From: Thiothrix subterranea
GTDB lineage: Bacteria; Pseudomonadota; Gammaproteobacteria; Thiotrichales; Thiotrichaceae
Direction of reading: 5' to 3'
Assembly: GCF_030930995.1 (NCBI RefSeq)
Contig: NZ_CP133217.1
Coordinates: forward strand, 62,001 to 126,000
Length of the DNA: 64,000 bases
The notes under the pieces were generated by a model, which ran no database searches, had not been told where the DNA came from, and was given only the letters and a program-made list of their open reading frames with translations. The position numbers were made by a program, and so were the translations under genes. Of the stretch, positions 9,370 through 17,219 are shown in pieces. Numbering within the stretch: the stretch's first letter is position 1; each line of letters opens with the position of its first letter.

Positions 9370-9799
9370 GCCCCGTCACCCATTCCACATTGACCTTGTA
9401 GGTCTGTTGGTTGTGCGTCAATTCCACCGAGCCGCCGGTGGAACTGCCATCAGGAAAAAAGCGAATGCCGCCCTGATTGGCGGCATCGACTTCGGCGGAA
9501 GTGGTGTTGATTTTGGCAGTAATCGCCGCACTGAGGTGGCGCTCCTCAGTGGTTGCGCCCCCGTCAATCCAGAAACGTTTTTCCTCAATCTGCATTTTCC
9601 ACAGCGTCGGCTGTTGACGCATCACCGCTTGCGCCCGTGCATGACGCAAACTCGCCGCGACTTCGCGACTGCTTTTGCGCAATACCGGGCCTTCGGAGAG
9701 TGAGGTTGCCACCACCCCCATCAATAGTCCGCCGATAACCAAGACCAGCAGGACTTCGAGCAGGGTGAAACCCTTATTTCCAGAGCGTAATGTCGGCAT
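9353..9799 (-). CDS. gspH: Type II secretion minor pseudopilin GspH
   Basis: This is a 148-residue minor pseudopilin. I place the start at ATG 9799, which gives MPTLRSGNKGFTLLEVLLVL, a normal prepilin signal with cleavage after Gly10. The frame is open up to 9904, but that part lies inside gspG and would put 45 residues before the cleavage site. With this start the gene overlaps gspG by 26 bases. The motif ARAQAVMRQQP and the later FFPDGSSTGGSVEL segment are typical of GspH/FimT-domain proteins. Confidence 0.88.
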   Translation of the reverse strand: MPTLRSGNKGFTLLEVLLVLVIGGLLMGVVATSLSEGPVLRKSSREVAASLRHARAQAVMRQQPTLWKMQIEEKRFWIDGGATTEERHLSAAITAKINTTSAEVDAANQGGIRFFPDGSSTGGSVELTHNQQTYKVNVEWVTGRVSIQ

Positions 9800-10217
9800 C
9801 TTCGTTTTCACCACCGGCAGCGCCATCTGCGCCAAATGACAGCAAATCATACGGCTGACCGTTGCTACCGGGGCGCTTGTATTGGTACTCATTGTTCCAC
9901 GCATCTTTAGGCACTTCGCCTTTCTTCAAGTAAGGGCCATTCCAGCCACGCGCACTCGACGGCGCGGTCACTAACGCTTTCAAACCGTCGGCGGTGGTGG
10001 GATAACTGCCCACTTCCAAACGGTACATATCCAGCGCCGCACTGATGTTTTCAATCTGGACTTTGGATGACTGTGTTTTGCCCTTGCCAAGGTATTTCAT
10101 GGCTTGTGGGCCGACGATCCCGGCAATCAAGCCGAGAATCACCAGCACGATCATCAGCTCGATCAAGCTGAAGCCGCGTTGGGCAGCAGACCGGCGGGAT
10201 TGAGATTGGATTCGCAT
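9774..10217 (-). CDS. gspG: Type II secretion major pseudopilin GspG
   Basis: GspG is the main building block of the type II secretion pseudopilus. The 147-residue precursor has a 15-residue basic leader ending QRG, then FSLIELMIVLVILGLIAGIV. It carries the family signature around YRLEVGSYPTTADGLKALV and the C-terminal YDLLSFGADGAAGGENEDADI, which holds the calcium-site residues of GspG. AAGGAG lies seven bases upstream of the ATG, a stronger ribosome binding site than those of the other pseudopilin genes, as expected for the most abundant subunit. Confidence 0.95.
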   Translation of the reverse strand: MRIQSQSRRSAAQRGFSLIELMIVLVILGLIAGIVGPQAMKYLGKGKTQSSKVQIENISAALDMYRLEVGSYPTTADGLKALVTAPSSARGWNGPYLKKGEVPKDAWNNEYQYKRPGSNGQPYDLLSFGADGAAGGENEDADITLWK

Positions 10218-10271
10218 ATTAACTCCTTGTTATTTGTTATAATTTCAATAGCTTGTGGTTTTCTTGGGAAA

Positions 10272-11507
10272 CTATTTGACCAAATCAGCCATATTGATCA
10301 TCGGCAATAATACTGAACCAATAATCACCAAAATGGCAAGCGCCATGATCAGAATCAGCACCGGCTCCAGCAGGGCTAATAACTGTTTCACCGAGGTTTT
10401 GACTTCATCGTCGTAAATATCGGCAACTTCACGCAGCAATTCTTCCATGCGCCCGGTTTCTTCCCCGACGCGCAACATGTGCAAGGCGTAAGGGGGGAAC
10501 ACGCCTTTGCTTAATAATGTACGGGTGAGGCTTTCGCCTTGCTTAAGGCTATCGGCGGATTCTTCCACTGCCGCTGCCATGACGCGGTTGCCCACGGTAT
10601 TTTTGGCGATTTTCAACGCACCCAGTAACGGCACGCCATTGTGTAATAACGTGCCTAAGCTGCGTGAAAAGCGGGCGGTTTCAATCTTACCGACCAGACT
10701 TCCTACCAACGGCCAACGCAACATACTGCGATCCAACCCAGTACGTGCCTTTTCATTGCCCAACACGTATTGCACCAGCATCAACATCAGCAAAAATCCA
10801 CCCAATACCGCCCACCAATAATCGCGCAAGGTTGCCGCCGCACCCATCACCACTTTGGTAATCGTGGGTAATTCCGCGCCCATATCACCGAACATTTGCG
10901 CAAATTGCGGCACGACAAACGCCAATAGCGCAAAAATCGACACCACCGCCACAAACGCCAAAATCGCCGGGTAAATCAATGCCGAAATAACCGTACCGCG
11001 CAATTCCTTCGCCCGCGCCATGTATTCCACCAAACGCGCCAAGGCATCGTCAATCGAACCACCCGCTTCCCCTGCCCGCACCATATTGACGTAGAACTTT
11101 GAAAACTTGCCGCTGGTTTCCAGTGAGTCCGCAAAACGTTTACCGCTACGCACTTGATTCTGAATACCTTGCACCAATTCCAGTACCGGCGGTTTATCGC
11201 CGATTTCCAGCAAAATGCCCAAAGCACGGTCTAGCGGCAAACCTGCTCGCAACATGGTCGAAAGTTGCTGCGTCAGCGCCATAATGTCGGGCTGGCTCAC
11301 CGTTTTGCTGGCAAAAAATCCCTTGGATTTTTTTTGCGTAGCGTTGTTAGCAGACGTGCTGGCTGCCGCTTTCCCCGCCACAATTTTGATAGGAATCAGC
11401 CCTTGAGCATTCAGGCTTTCTGCCGCTTGCGCTTCATTCGCGGCCTCTAATCTGCCTTCTTTTGCCACCCCTTGGGGGGTAATCGCTTTGTAACTATACG
11501 TGGGCAT
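10272..11507 (-). CDS. gspF: Type II secretion inner-membrane platform protein GspF
   Basis: GspF is the polytopic inner-membrane protein of the type II secretion platform and works with the ATPase GspE. The 411-residue protein begins MPTYSYKAITPQGVAKEGRLEA, a typical GspF start. It has two repeated cytoplasmic GspF domains (about residues 70-195 and 275-395), each with an RAGEAGG/RVGEETG motif, and three membrane helices. A linker rich in Ala, Ser and Lys (about residues 45-70) is somewhat longer than usual. It overlaps gspE by 14 bases. Confidence 0.95.
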   Translation of the reverse strand: MPTYSYKAITPQGVAKEGRLEAANEAQAAESLNAQGLIPIKIVAGKAAASTSANNATQKKSKGFFASKTVSQPDIMALTQQLSTMLRAGLPLDRALGILLEIGDKPPVLELVQGIQNQVRSGKRFADSLETSGKFSKFYVNMVRAGEAGGSIDDALARLVEYMARAKELRGTVISALIYPAILAFVAVVSIFALLAFVVPQFAQMFGDMGAELPTITKVVMGAAATLRDYWWAVLGGFLLMLMLVQYVLGNEKARTGLDRSMLRWPLVGSLVGKIETARFSRSLGTLLHNGVPLLGALKIAKNTVGNRVMAAAVEESADSLKQGESLTRTLLSKGVFPPYALHMLRVGEETGRMEELLREVADIYDDEVKTSVKQLLALLEPVLILIMALAILVIIGSVLLPMINMADLVK

Positions 11508-13227
11508 TCGGGGTTTCCTCCGCCACGCGCAGCACTTCTTCTAATGTCGTCACGCCTTTGAGCGCCTTGTACAAACCGTCTTCGTACATGGTGCGCATTC
11601 CGCCTTTACGCGCTTGTTCTTGCAACACCCCGGCATCTTCGTGTTTGAGAATTAGGCGGCGCAAAGGGTCATCCATCACCAACACTTCGTGAATGGCGCT
11701 ACGCCCTTTGTAGCCAGAATTGCCACACGCACTACAGCCTTTGGCGTGCCACAGACGCAATTCCCCCTCCGGTTGGTAGTGACGCAAACCGAGTTCTTGC
11801 TCGATTTCTGGCAATACAGGATGCGATTCGCGGCATTGCGGACACAAACGGCGTACCAACCGTTGCGCCAAAATGCCATTCACGGTAGAAGTGATTAAAT
11901 AATCCTCGATACCCATGTCCATCAGACGGGTAATACCACTCGCCGCATCATTAGTGTGCAAGGTGGACAGCACCAAGTGCCCCGTCAACGCTGATTGAAT
12001 CGCAATACGCGCCGTTTCCACATCACGCATTTCCCCGATCATAATAATGTCCGGGTCTTGACGCACAATGGAACGTAACGCATCGGCAAAATTCAGCCCG
12101 ATTTTGGGATTGGCTTGAATTTGGTTAATGCCTTCGAGTTCGTATTCCACCGGATCTTCAACCGTCAGCACTTTGTTTTCTGGGGTATTCAATTGCGTCA
12201 GGGCGGAATACAGCGTGGTGGTTTTGCCCGAACCTGTCGGCCCCGTAACCAAAATAACCCCGTGCGGCGCATCCAATTGCTGCTGCACCTTGCGCAAATT
12301 GTCATCGGAAAAGCCCAGCGTATTCAGATCCAGTTTAACGCTGTGCTTGTCCAGCAAACGCATGACCACGCTTTCACCGTGCATGGTTGGCACGGTGGAA
12401 ACCCGCATGTCGATTTCTTTGCCTTGCGCACGCAGTTGAATACGCCCATCTTGCGGCAAACGGCGTTCCGCAATATTCAGCCGCGCCATCAATTTAAGGC
12501 GTGAAATAATCGCGGCGGTCAATTGTGGCGGTGGCGATTCGACTTCGTGAATCACCCCGTCAATCCGGTAACGCACTTTCAGGTGGGTTTCAAACGGCTC
12601 AATGTGAATGTCGGAAGCGCGTTGCGTCATCGCATTGGTCATAATCTGATTCACCAAGCGAATCACGGGCGCTTCACTCGCCATGTCTTTGAGGTGTTCA
12701 ATATCATCCAGATTGTGATCTTGGCTGGTAATCTCAAACTCATCGTCACCACCCGCCCCCGACTCCTGTTTGCTGGCTTCCCCACCGTACAAACGTTCGA
12801 TATTGGCACGAATTTCAGTGGGCAAACCCAACAATGGCTCGACCAATTTGCCGCTTGCCATACCAATCGCCTGACAGGTAAATTCATCCTGCGGGTTAGA
12901 CATTGCCACGACCAAACGCTCTTCTTCCGCTTGCAAGGGGACAATTTCAGCATTGCGCATGTAATTGATGGCAATGCCGAGGTTTTCGACGGGTAATGAA
13001 GGGTAGTCTTTGCTCAGAGCCATGCGCACGTTCAGATGACGTGATAAAACGAACGCCACTTCTTGTTCGGTGAGCATTCCTAAACGGACTAATACGCTGC
13101 CCAGTGGCTGACGGATTTCCGCCTGCGCCCGCAGCGCACGTTCCAAATCAGCGGGTTTGAGTTTGCCTAGTTTGACCAGCCTTTCGCCAAACAGTGCGGC
13201 TGGAGCATGGGATGTCGCAACCTGCAT
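11494..13227 (-). CDS. gspE: Type II secretion ATPase GspE
   Basis: This 577-residue hexameric ATPase powers pseudopilus assembly. It has an N-terminal GspE N1 domain (LGKLKPADLERALRAQ region) and a core ATPase with Walker A GPTGSGKTT, Asp box and Walker B (DIIMIGEMRDVETA), and His box TGHLVLSTLHTNDAASG. A zinc-binding tetracysteine module follows, with CPQC and CSAC pairs about 30 residues apart. It is the first gene of gspE-F-G-H-I-J-K. The gspC, gspD, gspL and gspM genes are absent here, so the system must be completed from elsewhere. A type IV pilus PilB is less likely given the GspG-K neighbours. Confidence 0.94.
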   Translation of the reverse strand: MQVATSHAPAALFGERLVKLGKLKPADLERALRAQAEIRQPLGSVLVRLGMLTEQEVAFVLSRHLNVRMALSKDYPSLPVENLGIAINYMRNAEIVPLQAEEERLVVAMSNPQDEFTCQAIGMASGKLVEPLLGLPTEIRANIERLYGGEASKQESGAGGDDEFEITSQDHNLDDIEHLKDMASEAPVIRLVNQIMTNAMTQRASDIHIEPFETHLKVRYRIDGVIHEVESPPPQLTAAIISRLKLMARLNIAERRLPQDGRIQLRAQGKEIDMRVSTVPTMHGESVVMRLLDKHSVKLDLNTLGFSDDNLRKVQQQLDAPHGVILVTGPTGSGKTTTLYSALTQLNTPENKVLTVEDPVEYELEGINQIQANPKIGLNFADALRSIVRQDPDIIMIGEMRDVETARIAIQSALTGHLVLSTLHTNDAASGITRLMDMGIEDYLITSTVNGILAQRLVRRLCPQCRESHPVLPEIEQELGLRHYQPEGELRLWHAKGCSACGNSGYKGRSAIHEVLVMDDPLRRLILKHEDAGVLQEQARKGGMRTMYEDGLYKALKGVTTLEEVLRVAEETPNAHV

Positions 13228-13315
13228 AATCGTATTTCTTTATTATTGTAATTCGGCATTATTCTAGGGATGAAAAGGAAACATGCAAGCAGTTTCCCCC
13301 CGAACGGTCGAATAA

Positions 13316-14149
13316 TTACGCGGCAATGATTTCCACCGTGCGCTCACGATTCTTCTCACGGAAATAGCCCCTGTCCCGATAAAATTCCACCGCCGTATTC
13401 TCCCACCAACCGGGAACACCCAACAGCGGAAAAGGATTCAGGCAAGCGGTGGAAGCCAGCCCACCGTGCTGCAAGCGCCCGGATACCACCTGATCCAGAT
13501 AAGCGTGCTGTTGCGCCAACGGCAGGTGGAAAAACGCGGGGGTAACTTCCACCAACAGCGCATGAGCGGTTACGCCCACATACGGCGTTAGCATTTTTTC
13601 CAGCGTGGCATGACCGATCATGAAACACACGATTTCCTGCCCCCACGCCGCCCGTTCTTCCCAGAACAAGGTTTCCCAAGCGAAATCCAGCACTTGCTGC
13701 AATAGCTCGCGGCGACTGGCAACGATGATCACCCCGCTTTCATCCAATACCGTTAACGCATCGCGCTGGGGTGTGCGCGGTTTTCCGTACTGCTGAATGT
13801 CGGCGGCGTGCAACGCATTAATCATCACCTTGGTGTGTGGAAACACGCTCCACATCAAGGCATTAAAAAAATCGTGCCAATTCGCGCGTGTCGCCACCAT
13901 GCCATGCTGAAAAATACGCTCTTCATAATACAACTCAGGAAATGGCAGCGTATTATCTTGTGGAAAAAAACGCAGCGGCAACCCCGATTGTGCACACAGC
14001 GCCGCTGGCAATAATTGGTTCAAACAATCGCACGCGGGCCAGTGCGTTAACCCTGCCCAACAACGACGGTTCTGCAACTGCTGAAAGCACGGGTGCAAGG
14101 CATCAAAGTCAGCATTCCAAGTGTCAAGGGGCATCGCGAATCCATTCAT
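13316..14149 (-). CDS. DUF3025 domain-containing protein
   Basis: This 277-residue cytosolic protein fits the DUF3025 family. Supporting features are FPQDNTLPFPELYYEERIF (about residues 82-100), the NWHDFFNALMWSVFPHTK segment with the following INALH, and the C-terminal NPFPLLGVPGWWENTAVEFYRD motif. The function of the family is unknown. No signal peptide or membrane segment is visible. It is transcribed in the same direction as the gsp operon, 88 bp upstream of gspE, and is divergent from the SPOR-domain gene. Confidence 0.85.
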   Translation of the reverse strand: MNGFAMPLDTWNADFDALHPCFQQLQNRRCWAGLTHWPACDCLNQLLPAALCAQSGLPLRFFPQDNTLPFPELYYEERIFQHGMVATRANWHDFFNALMWSVFPHTKVMINALHAADIQQYGKPRTPQRDALTVLDESGVIIVASRRELLQQVLDFAWETLFWEERAAWGQEIVCFMIGHATLEKMLTPYVGVTAHALLVEVTPAFFHLPLAQQHAYLDQVVSGRLQHGGLASTACLNPFPLLGVPGWWENTAVEFYRDRGYFREKNRERTVEIIAA

Positions 14150-14243
14150 AACCGAAACTCTAAATTTTAACGCAATTCAATCTCCCTTATCGCGGTCTTT
14201 TTGGCTATAGTCATAGAGCAGCAATAGGTCAAAAGAGGTCGGA

Positions 14244-14792
14244 GTGAAGCATTCCAGTAGCGTGTCATCCAGTTCGCTGCGTAAGCAACGCGGTTTTGTG
14301 TTTAAAATGATTCATTCACTGATATTGGTAGTGGGCGTGGTCAGCCTCGTGGTGCTCTATAAAGCCGGGAAATTGCCCTTTATTAATTATCGTCCGAATC
14401 TTTCCGAGTGGAATCTTGCCAGTGGCAATGCCAGCAATGACGCTTGGAGCAATGAGACGTTATGGGAGTCATCCAATAACTACATTCAAGCTCAACAACG
14501 CAAAGCCGTCGCCGTTATTCGCGAACGAGAAGACACGCGCTATACCAACAACCGTTACGCCGTACAGGTAGCGGCTGGCTATGACTCCAGACAATTGTAC
14601 GGGTGGCGCGATGCCCTTGCCCAAGATGGCTATGATGCTTATCTGGTCAGCCTAAATACCCCCGGTGGGCTGATGTTCAAATTACGGGTCGGTGCATTCG
14701 CTTCCCGTACCCAAGCGGAAACCTTGCAAACCAAACTCCGTAACCGTTACCCCACCAATTTTGGCGAAAGCTTTATTGTGGAAGGCGATTAA
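14244..14792 (+). CDS. SPOR-domain membrane protein
   Basis: This 182-residue protein has a basic, Ser-rich cytoplasmic start, one membrane helix (about residues 23-41, MIHSLILVVGVVSLVVLY) and a periplasmic part ending in a SPOR domain (about residues 105-180, NRYAVQVAAGYDSRQ onward, with LRVGAFASRTQAETLQTKL). SPOR domains bind denuded glycan strands at division septa, so a cell-envelope or division role is likely. I accept GTG 14244 because AGAGG lies five bases upstream; an in-frame ATG at the membrane helix would remove the cytoplasmic tail. Confidence 0.82.
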   Translation: MKHSSSVSSSSLRKQRGFVFKMIHSLILVVGVVSLVVLYKAGKLPFINYRPNLSEWNLASGNASNDAWSNETLWESSNNYIQAQQRKAVAVIREREDTRYTNNRYAVQVAAGYDSRQLYGWRDALAQDGYDAYLVSLNTPGGLMFKLRVGAFASRTQAETLQTKLRNRYPTNFGESFIVEGD

Positions 14793-14810
14793 CCCCAACG
14801 CTAACACCGC

Positions 14811-15290
14811 TTACTGTGCGAACAACTCATACTGAAAATTCTGCAAGCCCTGATCGGCACAGTGGATGCTCCCCTGCATGATATAAGCGGAAGGTGTTGC
14901 TGCTCCACTTTTGATCACCAAGCCTTGTACTTCCTGCCCGCAGCGGTTGCCCTTCACGGGCGTACCTACCAGGGCAACCACCGCCGTGGTTTTATCGTGC
15001 CGGTAAACTTGCACTTTTGCCGTTCCCGGTGACTTCATGAAATAACACGGTGCCATTGGCTTAAGCCAAACGGGGGGCATTTTTCCTACTTGCAACTGAC
15101 AGCCACCACCATTATCGCTCAACGCCAACGCTAAACCAGCGGCTTGCGTCTGATCGGTCACGTGCGGGGTCGCAAAACGTTCCGGCAAAACCAATGCTTG
15201 ATTATCCGGCTGCTTGTCCGGTTCACACGCCGTCAAGAGCAGCATTAACCCGCTTGCCAACCCGCAGGCTAATGGACGGGCCAAAACCAT
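14811..15290 (-). CDS. Lipoprotein; candidate immunity protein for the Tae4-like amidase
   Basis: This 159-residue protein has a signal peptide and the lipobox LLTAC (Cys22). Glu at the next position predicts outer-membrane sorting. The mature part carries four further cysteines and a repeated beta-like pattern, which suggests a disulfide-bonded periplasmic domain. A strong GGAGGA precedes the ATG. The start overlaps the last 22 bases of the Tae4-like amidase gene, so the two are co-expressed. Tae4 enzymes are normally paired with a periplasmic immunity protein, so this is a natural candidate, but I do not recognise it as Tai4 and the role is inferred from position. Confidence 0.7.
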   Translation of the reverse strand: MVLARPLACGLASGLMLLLTACEPDKQPDNQALVLPERFATPHVTDQTQAAGLALALSDNGGGCQLQVGKMPPVWLKPMAPCYFMKSPGTAKVQVYRHDKTTAVVALVGTPVKGNRCGQEVQGLVIKSGAATPSAYIMQGSIHCADQGLQNFQYELFAQ

Positions 15291-16057
15291 ACTTCCTCCG
15301 AACGCTCAAAGTAGTCCAAGGAACCGTCCGCCAACGCGGGGCCTTCCCAGCCCGGATTTTTTTCACGCATTAAAATGCCCGTGCCATCCCACAAGTCAAT
15401 GTGGTCGCCTTGATTGCCCACACCCCAAAAATTGTGAAAACACACAAAGCCAGTCCGTCCTCTGAATGCCCCCCATGACACATTGCTGCGGACTTCCACC
15501 GGCCCAAAACGCCCTGGATTACGCCGCATCCAATCCGCCACTTCCCGCGCCCGCAAGGTGTGGCCTTTGTGCCCGCTGTACCAACAGGTGGTTTTGTCAT
15601 AGCCTTGCAATAAATTACTGCGCAATAAACACGTTCCCATGAGGATGGCGCATTGATTCCCAAAGTGCGGGTTGCCATCAGCATCGCGGCACGGAAAGGT
15701 TTCCCCCGTTTCAACCGTTGGATGATTATTCCACACCGCCCGAAACCCTAAATTAGGGCCTTCTTGTGGCAAGACTTGTTCCAATATTCCCACATCAATA
15801 TCAGGCAGTGACGGTGTATTTTCTAACGGCGTTAAGGCAGGAGGCCGAGGCAACGGGCGTGGGGGCGGCGGCGGTAACGCGGGCGCGGCCTCTAATTCCG
15901 CGACAATAGCCGCGCGTTCCGGCTCGGTGGTGGGTGGTGGCACGGTAACAGTAGGTGGCGCGACCACCGGGGGCGGATTCGCCGCGACGACCGGAGTGGA
16001 ACGCCGCGACCGAAACAACGACAACAGCCAATTCCAGAACGAATTTGATTCAGGCAT
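15269..16057 (-). CDS. Tae4-like peptidoglycan amidase effector with proline-rich N-terminus
   Basis: The C-terminal domain (about residues 100-262) matches the type VI secretion amidase effector Tae4, an NlpC/P60-like enzyme that cuts peptidoglycan peptides. Visible are FRAVWNNHP, the nucleophile motif GNQCAILMG (Cys136), LRAREVADWM, and GDHIDLWDG (His219, Asp221). Residues 1-20 are basic and hydrophobic, and residues 28-73 are a Pro/Ala/Val-rich linker, not usual in Tae4, where the catalytic domain fills the protein. Start ATG 16057 has AAGGAG upstream; an earlier start at 16078 lacks it. No type VI structural gene lies in the window. Confidence 0.82.
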   Translation of the reverse strand: MPESNSFWNWLLSLFRSRRSTPVVAANPPPVVAPPTVTVPPPTTEPERAAIVAELEAAPALPPPPPRPLPRPPALTPLENTPSLPDIDVGILEQVLPQEGPNLGFRAVWNNHPTVETGETFPCRDADGNPHFGNQCAILMGTCLLRSNLLQGYDKTTCWYSGHKGHTLRAREVADWMRRNPGRFGPVEVRSNVSWGAFRGRTGFVCFHNFWGVGNQGDHIDLWDGTGILMREKNPGWEGPALADGSLDYFERSEEVWFWPVH

Positions 16058-16115
16058 GAGGCACTCCTTGGTGAACACGCTATGACTATAGGCAAAAATC
16101 CACGGAGCGGCCCGA

Positions 16116-16709
16116 CTAAAATCCTATCAATTGCGTGCGCTCACGCAATTTGCTGGTTCGCGGAAAATGCGCACTCAGGAATTCCATCTGATCCGCGAGA
16201 ATATTGCGCCCCTGTAAGAACACATATTCCGCATACGTGGGCTGGAATGGCACAGCCAACAGCGGCATGTGCGCTTGTTCTGGGGTACGCCCACCTTTCC
16301 GGCTATTGCACGACTTACACGCGCTCACCACATTCGTCCAACGATCCGGGCCACCCAATACCAACGGGCGCACATGGTCACGGGATAAATCTTTTTCCTG
16401 AAAATGTTGCCCACAGTACAGGCAAATGTGGTTATCGCGCCGGAATAACAGCGGGTTGCTTAGCGGTGGCACGTAATGCTGGTGCAATTGTTGTTTGCTG
16501 CCACGGGTAGCAATGATGGAATTCAGAATAATGCGGCTGCGTTGCCCGGTAACAGCGTTAATACCGCCCCGAACGGCGAGAATGGGAGTCCCGCAGGTGT
16601 AAGCCACTTGCTCAGCGTAATAAAGTTTGACTGCCGTTTGGAAATGAATCCATTCCAACGGCATCCCGCTAACGTCAGTGCGCAGGATTAGTTGGTTCAA
16701 GCTGATCAT
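16116..16709 (-). CDS. HNH endonuclease
   Basis: This 197-residue protein has a C-terminal HNH nuclease domain with a structural zinc site: Cys96-x2-Cys99, then RDHVRPLVLGGPD (Asp111, His112), Asn126, and Cys131-x2-CysAsn135. The N-terminal part with LRTDVSGMPLEWI is shared by a common proteobacterial family of stand-alone HNH proteins of unknown role. It lies 58 bp upstream of the amidase gene on the same strand. ATG 16709 is used; an alternative start nine bases upstream is possible. Confidence 0.85.
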   Translation of the reverse strand: MISLNQLILRTDVSGMPLEWIHFQTAVKLYYAEQVAYTCGTPILAVRGGINAVTGQRSRIILNSIIATRGSKQQLHQHYVPPLSNPLLFRRDNHICLYCGQHFQEKDLSRDHVRPLVLGGPDRWTNVVSACKSCNSRKGGRTPEQAHMPLLAVPFQPTYAEYVFLQGRNILADQMEFLSAHFPRTSKLRERTQLIGF

Positions 16710-16873
16710 GTGCAGCATGATTGCAGATTTCTGACATAAATCAAGTATTCATAATATTTTTCATGAAGTTGTCATCGCCCGCTGGAATCCTTGAGCCATG
16801 TCAAGTTTCAACATCCCAACTTCAGGCACACTGCACGCATTGACACATTAATGCTACCCGAAAGGAGACCACC

Positions 16874-16969
16874 ATGTTTAGTTTTGATTATGGCTTGCCC
16901 GCAGCGATTGTAATTGCACTGATTCTGTTCTCATGGTTCAGCTTCTTTTCGGTGGTTTTTTCCGGCTGA
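16874..16969 (+). CDS. 31-residue hydrophobic peptide, first of two tandem paralogs
   Basis: This tiny gene encodes 31 residues, MFSFDYGLPAAIVIALILFS then WFSFFSVVFSG. AAAGGAGA stands six bases before the ATG, a very good ribosome binding site. A single membrane helix is predicted across residues 9-28. A second gene at 17082 encodes a paralog of the same length with 20 of 31 identical residues, and ten of the shared residues use different codons, which points to selection on the protein. It is followed by a hairpin. I do not recognise the peptide; regulatory membrane peptides of this size often bind larger membrane complexes, but that is only an analogy. Confidence 0.78.
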   Translation: MFSFDYGLPAAIVIALILFSWFSFFSVVFSG

Positions 16970-17008
16970 ATGTAACGCCCTATTCTGCCAGTCCTGTTCG
17001 CTGTGATA

Positions 17009-17029
17009 CTTCCTGATCTTGTCAGGAAG
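17009..17029 (+). terminator. Hairpin after the first 31-residue peptide gene
   Basis: CTTCCTGA and TCAGGAAG form a perfect 8-bp stem with a 5-base loop, 39 bases after the stop codon. The following sequence is only loosely T-rich, so it may be a weak terminator or an RNA-stabilising hairpin. Confidence 0.5.
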
Positions 17030-17081
17030 GCGTTATTCCTTTATCCTCTTGTGCATATAAGTATTTTAGAGGTATGTAGGT

Positions 17082-17177
17082 ATGTTTAGCTGGGATTTCG
17101 GCATTCCGATGTTGATCGTGGTGGGTTTGATTGCTTTTTCGTGGTTTAGCTTCCTCTCGGTCGCTTTTTTCGGTTAA
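17082..17177 (+). CDS. 31-residue hydrophobic peptide, second of two tandem paralogs
   Basis: This gene encodes 31 residues, MFSWDFGIPMLIVVGLIAFS then WFSFLSVAFFG. It keeps the layout of its neighbour at 16874: MFSxD, Gly7, Pro9, a hydrophobic helix, the FSWFSF core at 19-24, and a final Gly. The two genes lie 112 bases apart on the same strand. An AGAGG lies nine bases upstream of the ATG. A strong terminator follows and is shared with convergent rpoH. Function unknown; a membrane peptide is inferred from hydrophobicity. Confidence 0.78.
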   Translation: MFSWDFGIPMLIVVGLIAFSWFSFLSVAFFG

Positions 17178-17192
17178 GCATCCCGTTTTGTG

Positions 17193-17219
17193 AAAAAGGC
17201 CGCTAATGCGGCCTTTTTT
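17193..17219. terminator. Bidirectional terminator between the peptide gene and rpoH
   Basis: AAAAAGGCCGC and GCGGCCTTTTT form a long stem around a short loop, with A-runs on one side and T-runs on the other. It can stop transcription in both directions. Its right edge touches the rpoH stop codon. Confidence 0.88.

Noticed and set aside
14244-16057. Type VI secretion locus around the amidase
   Set aside because: No TssB, TssC, Hcp, VgrG or other structural gene is present; only the effector-like protein and its neighbour are supported.
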